Of a stretch of 27,010 nucleotides of DNA, positions 7,107 through 13,764 are shown one piece after another. Origin of the DNA: Intestinimonas timonensis. Lineage in GTDB: Bacteria > Bacillota > Clostridia > Oscillospirales > Oscillospiraceae. Every line of letters starts with the position of its first letter. The first letter of the stretch is position 1. The notes under the pieces were generated by a model that made no database searches, was not told the DNA's origin, and was given only the letters and a program-made list of their open reading frames with translations. Location: the NCBI RefSeq assembly GCF_900626145.1, contig NZ_LR130816.1, positions 386,576 through 413,585 on the forward strand, in the 5' to 3' direction. A program made the position numbers and the translations under genes.

Positions 7107-7757
7107 ATGACTTTTACCCCCATTGACCGGGCACATTGGGCCCGCAAGGAGTATTTTGACCACTATTTTTCCCAGGTCCCGTGCACGTACAGTGCCGTCT
7201 TTCAGCTGGACATCACCAGGCTCCGTCAGCAGGGGCAGAAGCTGTATCCGACCATGCTCTACCACATCGCCACAGAGGTGAACCTCCATGAGGAGTTCCG
7301 CACGGCGCTGGACGGGGCAGGACAGCTGTGGATCTATGACCGAATGCACCCCTGCTACACCATCTTTCACAAGGAAAGCGAGACCTTCTCCAACCTTTGG
7401 ACGGAATACACCCCCGATTATGAGGCCTTCTGTGAGGCCTACCGGCGTGACATGGCTCAGTATGGCGGGAATCTCGGCATGGAGGCCAAGCCCGGCACGC
7501 CGGAGAGCACGTTTCCTGTGTCCATGCTCCCGTGGGCCAGCTTCGAGGGGTTCAATCTGAACCTGCAGAAGGGCTACGATTACCTGCTGCCCATCTTCAC
7601 TATGGGCAGGTATCAGGAAACGGGCGGCAAGACCTTACTGCCCCTGGCGGTGCAGGTACACCACGCGGTATGCGACGGCTTCCACCTGTGCCGTTTTGTC
7701 AACGGCCTCCAGACACGGCTGGACGGCACTCAAGTACACGAGGAGAAGGAACCATGA
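7107..7757 (+). CDS. Type A chloramphenicol acetyltransferase-like protein
   Basis: 216 residues, the exact size range of CatA enzymes, which transfer acetyl from acetyl-CoA to the 3-hydroxyl of chloramphenicol as a trimer. The active-site motif QVHHAVCDGFH (183-193, catalytic His186) is complete, as is the serine region FPVSMLPWASF (136-146). RIDRAHWARKEYF-like and DGAGQLWIYDRM regions match the family. The start is ATG 7107 behind AAGGAGG. It is first in a coupled seven-gene operon and overlaps the next gene by 4 bases. Family membership is clear; whether the natural substrate is chloramphenicol is open, since many chromosomal CatA homologues in Clostridia are untested. Confidence 0.88.
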   Translation: MTFTPIDRAHWARKEYFDHYFSQVPCTYSAVFQLDITRLRQQGQKLYPTMLYHIATEVNLHEEFRTALDGAGQLWIYDRMHPCYTIFHKESETFSNLWTEYTPDYEAFCEAYRRDMAQYGGNLGMEAKPGTPESTFPVSMLPWASFEGFNLNLQKGYDYLLPIFTMGRYQETGGKTLLPLAVQVHHAVCDGFHLCRFVNGLQTRLDGTQVHEEKEP

Positions 7758-8164
7758 TCCGAGACATCTGTAAGGACGAGGCCTTTCTGGCCCAGAAAGC
7801 GGAACCCGCCACACCGGACGATCTTCCCGTTGCCGCCGACCTGCTGGAGACGCTGGAGCACCACAAGGCCGGCTGTGTGGGGATGGCAGCCAACATGATC
7901 GGCGTCAACAAGCGCATCATCGCCTTTGACAACGAGGGGACCTATATGGTCATGTTCAATCCGGAGATCGTCAAAAAATCCGGCCCCTACGACACGGAGG
8001 AGGGCTGTCTCTCCCTCACCGGCGTTCGCCCGGCCAAGCGTTGGAAGTCCATCAAGGTGCGCTGGCAGAACGAGAAATTTCAAGAGCGGCTCAAAACCTT
8101 CACCGGCTGGACGGCCCAGATCATCCAGCACGAGATCGACCACTGCGAGGGTATCATCATATGA
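7754..8164 (+). CDS. def: Peptide deformylase-like protein with altered motif I
   Basis: 136 residues. Deformylases remove the formyl group from new N-termini using Fe or Zn. Motif II EEGCLSL (82-88, metal Cys85) and motif III HEIDHCEG (126-133, metal His126/His130 and catalytic Glu127) are intact. Motif I, normally GxGLAAxQ, reads VGMAANMIG (42-50), so the conserved Gln that stabilises the transition state is Met48. The protein is also shorter than housekeeping enzymes (~150-170) and ends right after motif III. It is coupled to cat by an ATGA overlap. It is likely an accessory deformylase, possibly with another acyl substrate; a housekeeping copy is expected elsewhere. Confidence 0.88.
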   Translation: MIRDICKDEAFLAQKAEPATPDDLPVAADLLETLEHHKAGCVGMAANMIGVNKRIIAFDNEGTYMVMFNPEIVKKSGPYDTEEGCLSLTGVRPAKRWKSIKVRWQNEKFQERLKTFTGWTAQIIQHEIDHCEGIII

Positions 8165-8475
8165 AAAAGTGCAGGATCACTGTGATGCGCATCACACGGT
8201 ACGAGGACCTGATGACTCAATACGAAAATCCCATCTCCCACGCCTGCGACATGGAGGTGGGACAGGTCTTTGTGACCAACGGCTGGGAAAAACCGGAGGG
8301 CTTTTGTCAGAGCGCCTGGGACACCCTCTCCCCCTTTGTGCTGGCCCTGAGCCACGGGGGCGAGAATTTCTACGACGGCTGGATGAAAAACCCCCGCTCC
8401 GCCATGCTCTCCTGCAACGACGGCTTTCGTCCGGTGAGCTTTCTGGTGGAGGCCCTGGACGAGGATGCGGACTGA
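8161..8475 (+). CDS. TIGR04076 family protein
   Basis: 104 residues. KKCRITVMRI at the N-terminus, VGQVFVTNGWEKPEGFCQSAW in the middle and MLSCNDGFRPVSFLVEAL at the end are the hallmarks of the TIGR04076 family of small clostridial and archaeal proteins of unknown function. Conserved Cys residues (Cys4, the HACD and GFC cysteines, and SCNDG) suggest metal or cofactor binding, which is inference. ATG 8161 overlaps the deformylase stop by 4 bases. Proteins of this family often lie with redox genes; here it sits just before an SDR oxidoreductase. Confidence 0.85.
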   Translation: MKKCRITVMRITRYEDLMTQYENPISHACDMEVGQVFVTNGWEKPEGFCQSAWDTLSPFVLALSHGGENFYDGWMKNPRSAMLSCNDGFRPVSFLVEALDEDAD

Positions 8476-8487
8476 GGAGGAAACGCT

Positions 8488-9198
8488 ATGTTTGAACACA
8501 AAGTGGCCGTGGTCACCGGCGGGGCCAGGGGCATTGGAAAGGCCATTGCGGAAGAATTTCACAAGGCGGGTGCCCGGGTGTGCGTCATCGACCTCCTCCC
8601 CAACGACTATTTCGTGGGCGACCTGGCCGACCTGGCCGTGCTGGAGGACTTTGCCCGCAAGGTCATCGCCGACTATGGCCACGTGGACTTTTTGGTCAAC
8701 AACGCCCTGCCCCTCATGAAGGGCATCGACACCTGCACCTACGAGGAGTTCAACTACGCCCTGCGGGTGGGCGTCACCGCCCCCTTCTACCTCGCCAAGC
8801 TCTTCGCCCCCCACTTCGCACCCGGGGCGGCCATCGTGAACATCTCCTCCTCCCGGGACCGGATGAGTCAGCCCCTGACCGAGAGCTACACGGCGGCCAA
8901 GGGCGGCATCTCCGCCCTGACCCACGCTCTGGCGGTGAGTCTGAGCGGTAAGGTGCGGGTCAACTCCATCTCCCCCGGCTGGATCGACACCGACTATACC
9001 GTCTATGAGGGCCCCGACGCCGTCCAGCAGCCCGCCGGGCGGGTGGGCAATCCCCTGGACATCGCCAATATGGTGCTCTACCTCTGTTCTGACAAGGCGG
9101 GCTTTATCACCGGGGAGAACATCTGCATCGACGGCGGCATGACCCGCCAGATGATCTACCACAACGACTTTGGTTGGACCCTGGGAGGGAGCGTATGA
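8488..9198 (+). CDS. SDR family NAD(P)-dependent oxidoreductase
   Basis: 236 residues of a classical short-chain dehydrogenase. TGGARGIG (10-17) binds the cofactor. FLVNNALP (68-75) is the NNAG-type motif, here NNAL. NISSS (118-122) supplies the Ser, and YTAAK (134-138) the catalytic Tyr and Lys. SPGWIDTDYT and ICIDGGM complete the fold. An acidic Asp35 after beta-2 would favour NAD over NADP. The substrate cannot be told from sequence. GAGGAGG precedes ATG 8488, and the stop overlaps the next start by 4 bases. Confidence 0.92.
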   Translation: MFEHKVAVVTGGARGIGKAIAEEFHKAGARVCVIDLLPNDYFVGDLADLAVLEDFARKVIADYGHVDFLVNNALPLMKGIDTCTYEEFNYALRVGVTAPFYLAKLFAPHFAPGAAIVNISSSRDRMSQPLTESYTAAKGGISALTHALAVSLSGKVRVNSISPGWIDTDYTVYEGPDAVQQPAGRVGNPLDIANMVLYLCSDKAGFITGENICIDGGMTRQMIYHNDFGWTLGGSV

Positions 9199-9653
9199 AT
9201 CTTGCCCTTCTCTCCGACACCCACGGCCTCCTGCGGCCCGAGGTGCTGGAGCATCTGAAAACCGCCGACGCCATTCTCCACGGCGGCGACATCAACAAAC
9301 AGAGCATCGTAGACCAGCTGCGCCAGTATGCCCCCCTCTACGTGGTCCGGGGTAACAACGACAAGGAGTGGGCGGAGGACATTCCCCACCACCTCACCGT
9401 CACCCTGGGCGGCGTGACCTTTTTCATGGTCCACAACAAAAAAGAGGTCCCAGCCGATCTCTCCGGCGTGGATGTGGTGCTCTTCGGCCACTCCCACAAG
9501 TATGTGCAGGAGGAGAAGGATGGCTGTCTCTGGCTCAACCCCGGCTCCTGCGGACCCCGGCGGTTCCACCAGGAGATTACCATGATGATGGTCCAGGCGG
9601 AGAACGGGCAGCTCCGGGTGGAGAAGATCTCCATCCCCCACGAGGTGCAGTGA
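9195..9653 (+). CDS. YfcE/MJ0936-type metallophosphoesterase
   Basis: 152 residues with the calcineurin-like two-metal site of the YfcE family: LLSDTHG (5-11), LHGGDI (28-33), VRGNND (51-56), MVHNKKE (79-85) and FGHSHKY (97-103). C-terminal WLNPGSCGPRR is typical of the group. These enzymes hydrolyse phosphodiesters in vitro, with physiological substrates generally unknown. The start at ATG 9195 uses the ATGA overlap with the SDR gene. The next gene overlaps its stop by one base. Confidence 0.92.
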   Translation: MNLALLSDTHGLLRPEVLEHLKTADAILHGGDINKQSIVDQLRQYAPLYVVRGNNDKEWAEDIPHHLTVTLGGVTFFMVHNKKEVPADLSGVDVVLFGHSHKYVQEEKDGCLWLNPGSCGPRRFHQEITMMMVQAENGQLRVEKISIPHEVQ

Positions 9654-10168
9654 TGGAGCTTGGCCTCACCTTTCCCCTCCAGCGCTTGCTGAAGGTAAAA
9701 ACGCCGGCCTACGGCACTCAGCCGGACCGGCGTTTCTGCTGGGACCTCCATGTCATTGAGCTGCACGGGCGCAAGAGCCTGCTGGCCGTCCACTGCCACA
9801 GCCGCTACACCTTTGTGCGCTACGACGTGTCCCCCCTCCAGTGGGCGGATCTTCCCGGGCTCTTCCGGAAGGGGCTTTGGGAGAGCCTCACTGCCGCCGG
9901 GTTCCCACAGGCCCGGGCGGAGGAGTATCTGCAGCGGGCCGGGACCTTTTTCATCACCCGCACCCACGGCCGCCGGGAGGTGGCCTTTCTCAATCGGGCC
10001 TGGGAGGACGTGCTGGCCCTGGACCTGTGCCTGGACATCGAATGCCAGGCCCAACCCCTGCTGGACCGCACCGTCAACACCCGGCCCAGCCGCTGCACCG
10101 GCTTCGACGGGCTCGGAACGGGCCTTGACCGGATGGCCTGGACACTGACAAAAGGAGTGGAAATATAG
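9653..10168 (+). CDS. DUF6933-like protein
   Basis: 171 residues, starting at an ATG that overlaps the phosphodiesterase stop (TGATG). LTFPLQRLLKV at the N-terminus, FCWDLHVIELHGRKSLLAVHCHSRYTFV, and FITRTHGRREVAFLNRAWED match the pattern of the DUF6933 family (a beta-strand block with RKxLLLVN-like text, then a 'T.s.sR.vlgslN' block). Function is unknown and no catalytic residues can be named. It has no signal peptide or membrane segment. Assignment rests on pattern recognition and is moderate. It ends at TAG 10166-10168, overlapping the presumed ATA start of the next gene. Confidence 0.65.
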   Translation: MELGLTFPLQRLLKVKTPAYGTQPDRRFCWDLHVIELHGRKSLLAVHCHSRYTFVRYDVSPLQWADLPGLFRKGLWESLTAAGFPQARAEEYLQRAGTFFITRTHGRREVAFLNRAWEDVLALDLCLDIECQAQPLLDRTVNTRPSRCTGFDGLGTGLDRMAWTLTKGVEI

Positions 10169-11274
10169 AAGAATGTCTGATCTGCAAGGCGCCCCTGGAA
10201 TACCTGACTCAGGACCAGGTCATGGAGTGCGCCATCTGCCACAAGAAAGAGCCCAGCAAGACCCGCTGTGTAAACGGCCACTACGTGTGCAGCGACTGCC
10301 ACACCCAGGGGATGGACAGTATCTTCGGCCTGTGCCTGGCCGAGACCTCCACAGATCCCATCGCCATCGTCCGCAAAATGATGGACCTGCCCTTCTGCCA
10401 CATGCACGGCCCGGAGCACCATGTGATGGTAGGAGCGGCTCTGCTCACCGCCTACAAGAACGCCGGTGGGCAGCTAGAGCTGGAGAAGGCCCTTCACGAG
10501 ATCTACAGCCGGGGGAAAAAGGTCCCCGGTGGGGCCTGCGGCTTCTGGGGTGCCTGCGGCGCGGGGATCGGTACAGGCCAGTTTATGGCCATTGCCACAG
10601 CCTCCACCCCCCTGGCCAAGGAGCCCTGGGGCCTGAGCAATCAGATGACCGCCCGGGCCCTGGACAGCATCGGCAGGGTTGGCGGCCCCCGCTGCTGCAA
10701 GCGGGACTCCTTCCTGGCCATCCTCTCCGCCATTGACTTTACACGTGAGCACCTGGGGGTGGAGATGACGCGGACTCTCCCCGTCTGCTCTTACAGCAGC
10801 CGGAACAACCAGTGCATCGGCAAGCGCTGCCCCTTCTCGGCAGTCAACCACAAAAAGCCCAGAGTGGCCTTCCTCTGCGTTCACAACTCCTGCCGCAGCC
10901 AGATGGCGGAGGCACTGGGCAAAAAGCTGGCCGGTGATGTGTTTGAGAGCTTTTCCGCGGGCACCGAGCCAGGCGCCCGCATCAATCCCGACGCGGTGCG
11001 TCTGATGAAGCAGGTCCACGGCATCGACATGGAGCAGACCCAGCACAACAAGCCCCTCTCTGATCTGCCGGCGGTGGACATTGTGGTCACCATGGGCTGC
11101 AACGTCCAGTGTCCCACCTTCCCCTGCTCCCACCGGGAAGACTGGGGGCTGGATGATCCCAGCGGTAGTGAGGACAGCGCGTTCCTTTCCGTCATGGCGC
11201 AGATCGAGAAAAAAGTGCTTGATCTGAAACACCGCATCCAAACGGGCGAGCTGAGCGGCAAAGCATCCCTGTGA
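10165..11274 (+). CDS. DUF5714-ArsC fusion protein, apparent ATA start
   Basis: Two domains lie in one uninterrupted frame of about 369 residues. The first (to ~10800) is DUF5714: a zinc-knuckle-like start (CLIC...CAICHKKE...C..CHTQGMD), LPFCHMHGPEHHVMVGAALL, GGACGFWGACGAGIGTG and GGPRCCKRDS. The second (from 10861) is a thioredoxin-coupled arsenate reductase/low-molecular-weight phosphatase: FLCVHNSCRSQMAEAL holds the CX5R phosphate loop, and TMGCNVQCPTFPC supplies the resolving cysteines. The first ATG, 10222, would cut off the first CxxC pair. In-frame ATA 10165 lies 7 bases after AAAGGAG, with no ATG, GTG or TTG between the upstream stop (10126) and 10222. It ends the operon. Confidence 0.88.
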   Translation: MEECLICKAPLEYLTQDQVMECAICHKKEPSKTRCVNGHYVCSDCHTQGMDSIFGLCLAETSTDPIAIVRKMMDLPFCHMHGPEHHVMVGAALLTAYKNAGGQLELEKALHEIYSRGKKVPGGACGFWGACGAGIGTGQFMAIATASTPLAKEPWGLSNQMTARALDSIGRVGGPRCCKRDSFLAILSAIDFTREHLGVEMTRTLPVCSYSSRNNQCIGKRCPFSAVNHKKPRVAFLCVHNSCRSQMAEALGKKLAGDVFESFSAGTEPGARINPDAVRLMKQVHGIDMEQTQHNKPLSDLPAVDIVVTMGCNVQCPTFPCSHREDWGLDDPSGSEDSAFLSVMAQIEKKVLDLKHRIQTGELSGKASL

Positions 11275-11398
11275 CCGCCTCCACCTGAACCTCTGAAAAT
11301 GTCAGGAATCCGGGCAAAAGTGGCCGTTTCCCTTGGTAGATTTTTGGTGCTCCGGACGGTATACTGATCGCAGAAACCAATCACAGGAGGGATGCGCC

Positions 11399-11848
11399 AT
11401 GAGTTTGGGAAGCAGCCTGTACCACGCCCGGAAAAAGAGCGGGCTGACCCAGGAGGCTGTGGCGGAGAAGCTGGGAGTGAGCCGCCAGACCATCTCCAAA
11501 TGGGAGACCAACGAGACCCTGCCCGACATTCGCCAGTCCAAGGGGCTGGCCATGCTCTACCACATGACCCTGGACGAGCTGATCGAGTACGACTTTGATG
11601 AGCAGCAGGCCCAGCAGATGATCGAAAGCGTCAGCGACGAGGCCCAGGCCCGGATCGACTGGAACAAGGTGTGGAGCAAGAAGTATCCGGTGCTGGCCAC
11701 CTATCACCAGAAGGTGCGCATCGATGACTACGCCCCCACTTTACGTGAGATGCTCACCCAGCTGCGGGTGGACTACGGCTACAATCACACCGACGCCCTG
11801 CTGGTGCTCAAGGATATTCTGGCCCGGGTATGGAAGGGCCAGGTGTGA
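11399..11848 (+). CDS. XRE-family transcriptional regulator
   Basis: 149 residues. The N-terminal Cro/CI helix-turn-helix is clear: SLYHARKKSGLTQEAVAEKL, GVSRQTISKWETNETLPDI, KGLAMLYHMTLDELIEYD. The C-terminal half (75-149) is helical and of unknown function. ACAGGAGGG sits 7 bases before ATG 11399. A TATACT at 11360-11365 could be the -10, but I see no good -35. It stands alone on the + strand after the arsC operon and is divergent from nothing nearby, so its target is unclear. A self-regulator or regulator of the upstream operon is possible. Confidence 0.92.
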   Translation: MSLGSSLYHARKKSGLTQEAVAEKLGVSRQTISKWETNETLPDIRQSKGLAMLYHMTLDELIEYDFDEQQAQQMIESVSDEAQARIDWNKVWSKKYPVLATYHQKVRIDDYAPTLREMLTQLRVDYGYNHTDALLVLKDILARVWKGQV

Positions 11849-11905
11849 CACAGGCACCGGTGACTCAAACCGAATGCCTGTACGTCAAATATTCTTTCAC
11901 CAAAA

Positions 11906-11954
11906 ATCCCCCTATGCTGTGCTTGTCTGGTTTACAAGCGCAGCATAGGGGGAT
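11906..11954 (-). terminator. Bidirectional terminator between XRE and DUF2200 genes
   Basis: ATCCCCCTATGCTG (11906-11919) pairs perfectly with 11941-11954, and the stem extends inward by seven more pairs (TGCTTGT/ACAAGCG, one G-T) to a 7-base loop. On the minus strand it is followed by TTTTTGG, so it ends the DUF2200 transcript. On the + strand CTTCTCTTT follows. Confidence 0.85.
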
Positions 11955-11987
11955 CTTCTCTTTCATGGGCCGCCGGACGGACGCCAT

Positions 11988-12338
11988 TCAGGTCCGCAAG
12001 ATCTTCTCCATGGACTTTCCCTTGGCCAGTTCATCCACCAGCTTGTCCAGATACCGGATCTCCCGCATCAGCGGGTCCTCGATCTCCTCCACCCGGATAC
12101 CGCAGATCTTGCCGGTGATGAGGACGCGGTTGGGGTTCATCGCGGGGGCGTTCCGAAAAAAGTCCCCATAGCTGGTGTCGGACTGCTCCAGCCGGGCGAT
12201 GTCCTCCGCGGTATATCCGGTGAGCCAGGCGGTCACCTGGTCCACCTCGTCCCGGCTGCGGCCTTTCTTCTCCGCCTTGTTCACCAGAAGGGAATAGAGC
12301 TTGGCGAAGGGCATCTGCGTCACATCGGTGCGCGGCAT
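11988..12338 (-). CDS. DUF2200 family protein
   Basis: 116 residues. MPFAKLYSLLVNKAEKKGR, TAWLTGYT, NPNRVLITGKICGIRVEEIE and the C-terminal LDKLVDELAKGKSMEKILR are the DUF2200 signature almost from end to end, at the family's usual length. Function is unknown; the protein is cytosolic and mostly helical. The start is ATG 12338, behind GGGAGG with 7-9 bases spacing; an upstream in-frame ATG (12371) lacks a ribosome site. It is monocistronic between a terminator and a divergent-looking gap. Confidence 0.9.
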   Translation of the reverse strand: MPRTDVTQMPFAKLYSLLVNKAEKKGRSRDEVDQVTAWLTGYTAEDIARLEQSDTSYGDFFRNAPAMNPNRVLITGKICGIRVEEIEDPLMREIRYLDKLVDELAKGKSMEKILRT

Positions 12339-12445
12339 GGCGTCAACCTCCCGGAAGCTCTGCAAAGGCAAACAGAGCCTCGTTGATTTTCAAACTCAGT
12401 GGTTCCATGATACCATATGTCCGCTCGGCTGGCAGCCGTGGGCGC

Positions 12446-12766
12446 TCAGTAGAGCGTCCACCAGTACTCCACCAGCCTGCGGTATCGGTTTCCTTTGGGC
12501 GGCAGCTCCGTACACCTCCGCACCGCCCGGCTCGTTTTCCGCTTGAGGTACTGCTGGGTGCCGCTGCTTCTGGGCTGCTTGATATGGAAGCCGCTGTGCA
12601 GCAGCCTCCCGCTGTCAAAGCCGCCGTCAATATAGCCGATGTGGGGCGCATAGCTCAGATGCCGGATCAGAAAGAGCAGCTTCTCCCCATGCTTGATGCT
12701 CTGGAGGCGGCGATATCCCCTGCCGCGGCTCCCTCCCGGCGTCTTGCCGCTCCACTCATGCATCAT
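12446..12766 (-). CDS. Conserved hypothetical protein (YxxxLVEYWWTLY end)
   Basis: 106 residues, strongly basic. HLSYAPHIGYIDGGFDSG, FHIKQPRSSG, LKRKTSRAVRRC and the C-terminal PPKGNRYRRLVEYWWTLY form a pattern I recognise from small clostridial/phage proteins of unknown function; the order and spacing look conserved rather than random. The start is ATG 12766 (or 12763), overlapping the end of the upstream 57-residue gene by 11 bases, so the two are probably co-translated. Abundant Arg/Lys and aromatic residues suggest nucleic-acid binding, which is inference. Confidence 0.7.
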   Translation of the reverse strand: MMHEWSGKTPGGSRGRGYRRLQSIKHGEKLLFLIRHLSYAPHIGYIDGGFDSGRLLHSGFHIKQPRSSGTQQYLKRKTSRAVRRCTELPPKGNRYRRLVEYWWTLY

Positions 12767-12929
12767 CCCGACGGTCCCGCTGCTTCAGCCGGTTTCTGTC
12801 ATATGCCTTCCGGTTTGGCACGGTACGGGTGACAGGACTGAGGCCATACCAGGAGCCCCGCTGCCTGGCATGATAGGCCCGCTGTTCCTTTTTGCTCCGC
12901 TTGTCCAACGGCACCATTTGGGTCCTCAT
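12756..12929 (-). CDS. Small basic protein, 57 residues, paired with the downstream gene
   Basis: This reading frame is shorter than common gene-finding cut-offs. It starts at ATG 12929 (MRTQMVPLDKRSKKEQRAYH) and continues RGSWYGLSPVTRTVPNRKAY to a TGA at 12756. The 'KRSKKxQRxYxxxxRxxWxGLxPVTRxxPNxKAYxR' pattern matches small clostridial proteins that I recall lying beside genes like the next one. GGAAAGGGG lies about 12 bases upstream, a long spacing. No other in-frame start exists back to a TAA. About a third of the residues are basic, and function is unknown. Confidence 0.68.
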   Translation of the reverse strand: MRTQMVPLDKRSKKEQRAYHARQRGSWYGLSPVTRTVPNRKAYDRNRLKQRDRRDDA

Positions 12930-12985
12930 GGTTCTGTGTTTCCCCTTTCCTTTGTGACAACTTCTTTACATTTCTCTCCAGCGCC

Positions 12986-13014
12986 TTGCGTTTCGGCGTC
13001 AGATGGGCTATATT
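12986..13014 (+). promoter_or_regulatory. Probable promoter of the XRE gene at 13063
   Basis: TTGCGT (12986-12991), 17 bases, TATATT (13009-13014). It lies about 50 bases upstream of the start codon, in the gap between this gene and the divergent 57-residue gene. Confidence 0.45.
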
Positions 13015-13062
13015 GATTCTCCCATGCAACCAACCCGACGGGCAAGAATGGAGGCGATCTTT

Positions 13063-13680
13063 ATGGCGATCATCCAGTTTCCGGTGATCGATCCGGTGGC
13101 GACCGGTGCAAACATCACACGGCTGCGCCGTGAGCGCGGTTTCACCGTGCGGGATCTTCAGCAGTTCTTCGGCTTTGAGGAACCCCAGGCGATCTACAAG
13201 TGGCAGAGAGGGCAGAGCCTGCCCAGCATCGACAACCTGTACGCCCTCAGCGCATTGCTCCACATCTCCATGAACGAGATCCTGGTTCCCTCTTCTCATA
13301 TCGATTCTCTTGAGCAGCAGGCCGCGGCCTGCTGCTCAAATCATATCACGGCGGTTTTCTTCCGGGCGCAGGGGGTATGGCAAAGCTTCAGTGCCGCGCA
13401 GGCCCTTATCCGCCCGGCGCCCACCGCCCCGCTCCGCCAGATGGCAGAGGGGACATGCGGCATTCCGGACGACTTTTCTTACCACATACCTCAGGCGAAC
13501 CTGAAAAGGAATGGAGACGTATTGGCGGATTTGGGCAGTGAGCGGATTTACGGTGGACAAATCACGGAGCAGGAAGCGCGCGGTACGAAGCAAATCACGA
13601 ATCAAGCGACCCGGCACAGCTCATGCCGCTACCTCGTATCAAACATACTAGACTTCTCTGCAGAACACGCAGCCTCATAG
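13063..13680 (+). CDS. XRE-family regulator with anomalous C-terminal extension
   Basis: Residues 1-85 are a typical clostridial XRE protein: MAIIQFPVIDPVATGANITR, ERGFTVRDLQQFFGFEEPQA, IYKWQRGQSLPSIDNLYALS, MNEILVPSSH. Relatives end at about 100-120 residues. Here the frame continues to 205 with a tail (CCSNHITAVFF...AEHAAS) that looks like no domain, so the natural stop seems to have been lost, probably at or after a 30-base palindrome at 13310-13339. The start ATG 13063 follows GGAGG with an 8-base gap; ATG 13003 upstream lacks a site. A strong terminator lies 50 bases after the stop. The tail could be read-through of a degraded gene. Confidence 0.75.
   Translation: MAIIQFPVIDPVATGANITRLRRERGFTVRDLQQFFGFEEPQAIYKWQRGQSLPSIDNLYALSALLHISMNEILVPSSHIDSLEQQAAACCSNHITAVFFRAQGVWQSFSAAQALIRPAPTAPLRQMAEGTCGIPDDFSYHIPQANLKRNGDVLADLGSERIYGGQITEQEARGTKQITNQATRHSSCRYLVSNILDFSAEHAAS
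13310..13339. repeat. 30-base perfect palindrome inside a coding region
   Basis: TTGAGCAGCAGGCCG (13310-13324) is followed at once by its exact reverse complement (13325-13339). It encodes the LEQQAAACC stretch of the XRE protein at the end of its conserved part. No T-run follows on the + strand. Confidence 0.9.
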
Positions 13681-13729
13681 TTCATCTGCGCCTGAACCGG
13701 CCGCAGCAGCGCCGCCGTTTTGCCATACC

Positions 13730-13757
13730 CGCCGCGCCCGAAGGCGTGGCGTTTTTT
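13730..13757 (+). terminator. Terminator downstream of the XRE gene
   Basis: CGCCGCGCC (13730-13738) pairs with GGCGTGGCG (13743-13751, one G-T) across a CGAA tetraloop, followed directly by TTTTTT. This is a textbook + strand intrinsic terminator. Confidence 0.85.
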
Positions 13758-13764
13758 GTCTCTG

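Noticed and set aside
8080..9162. A 360-codon minus-strand frame opposite the SDR and TIGR04076 genes
   Set aside because: No ribosome site and no family resemblance; the + strand genes explain the region.
13336..13617. A 93-codon minus-strand frame in the tail region of the second XRE gene
   Set aside because: No recognisable pattern and no ribosome site; could be a gene relic but cannot be supported.
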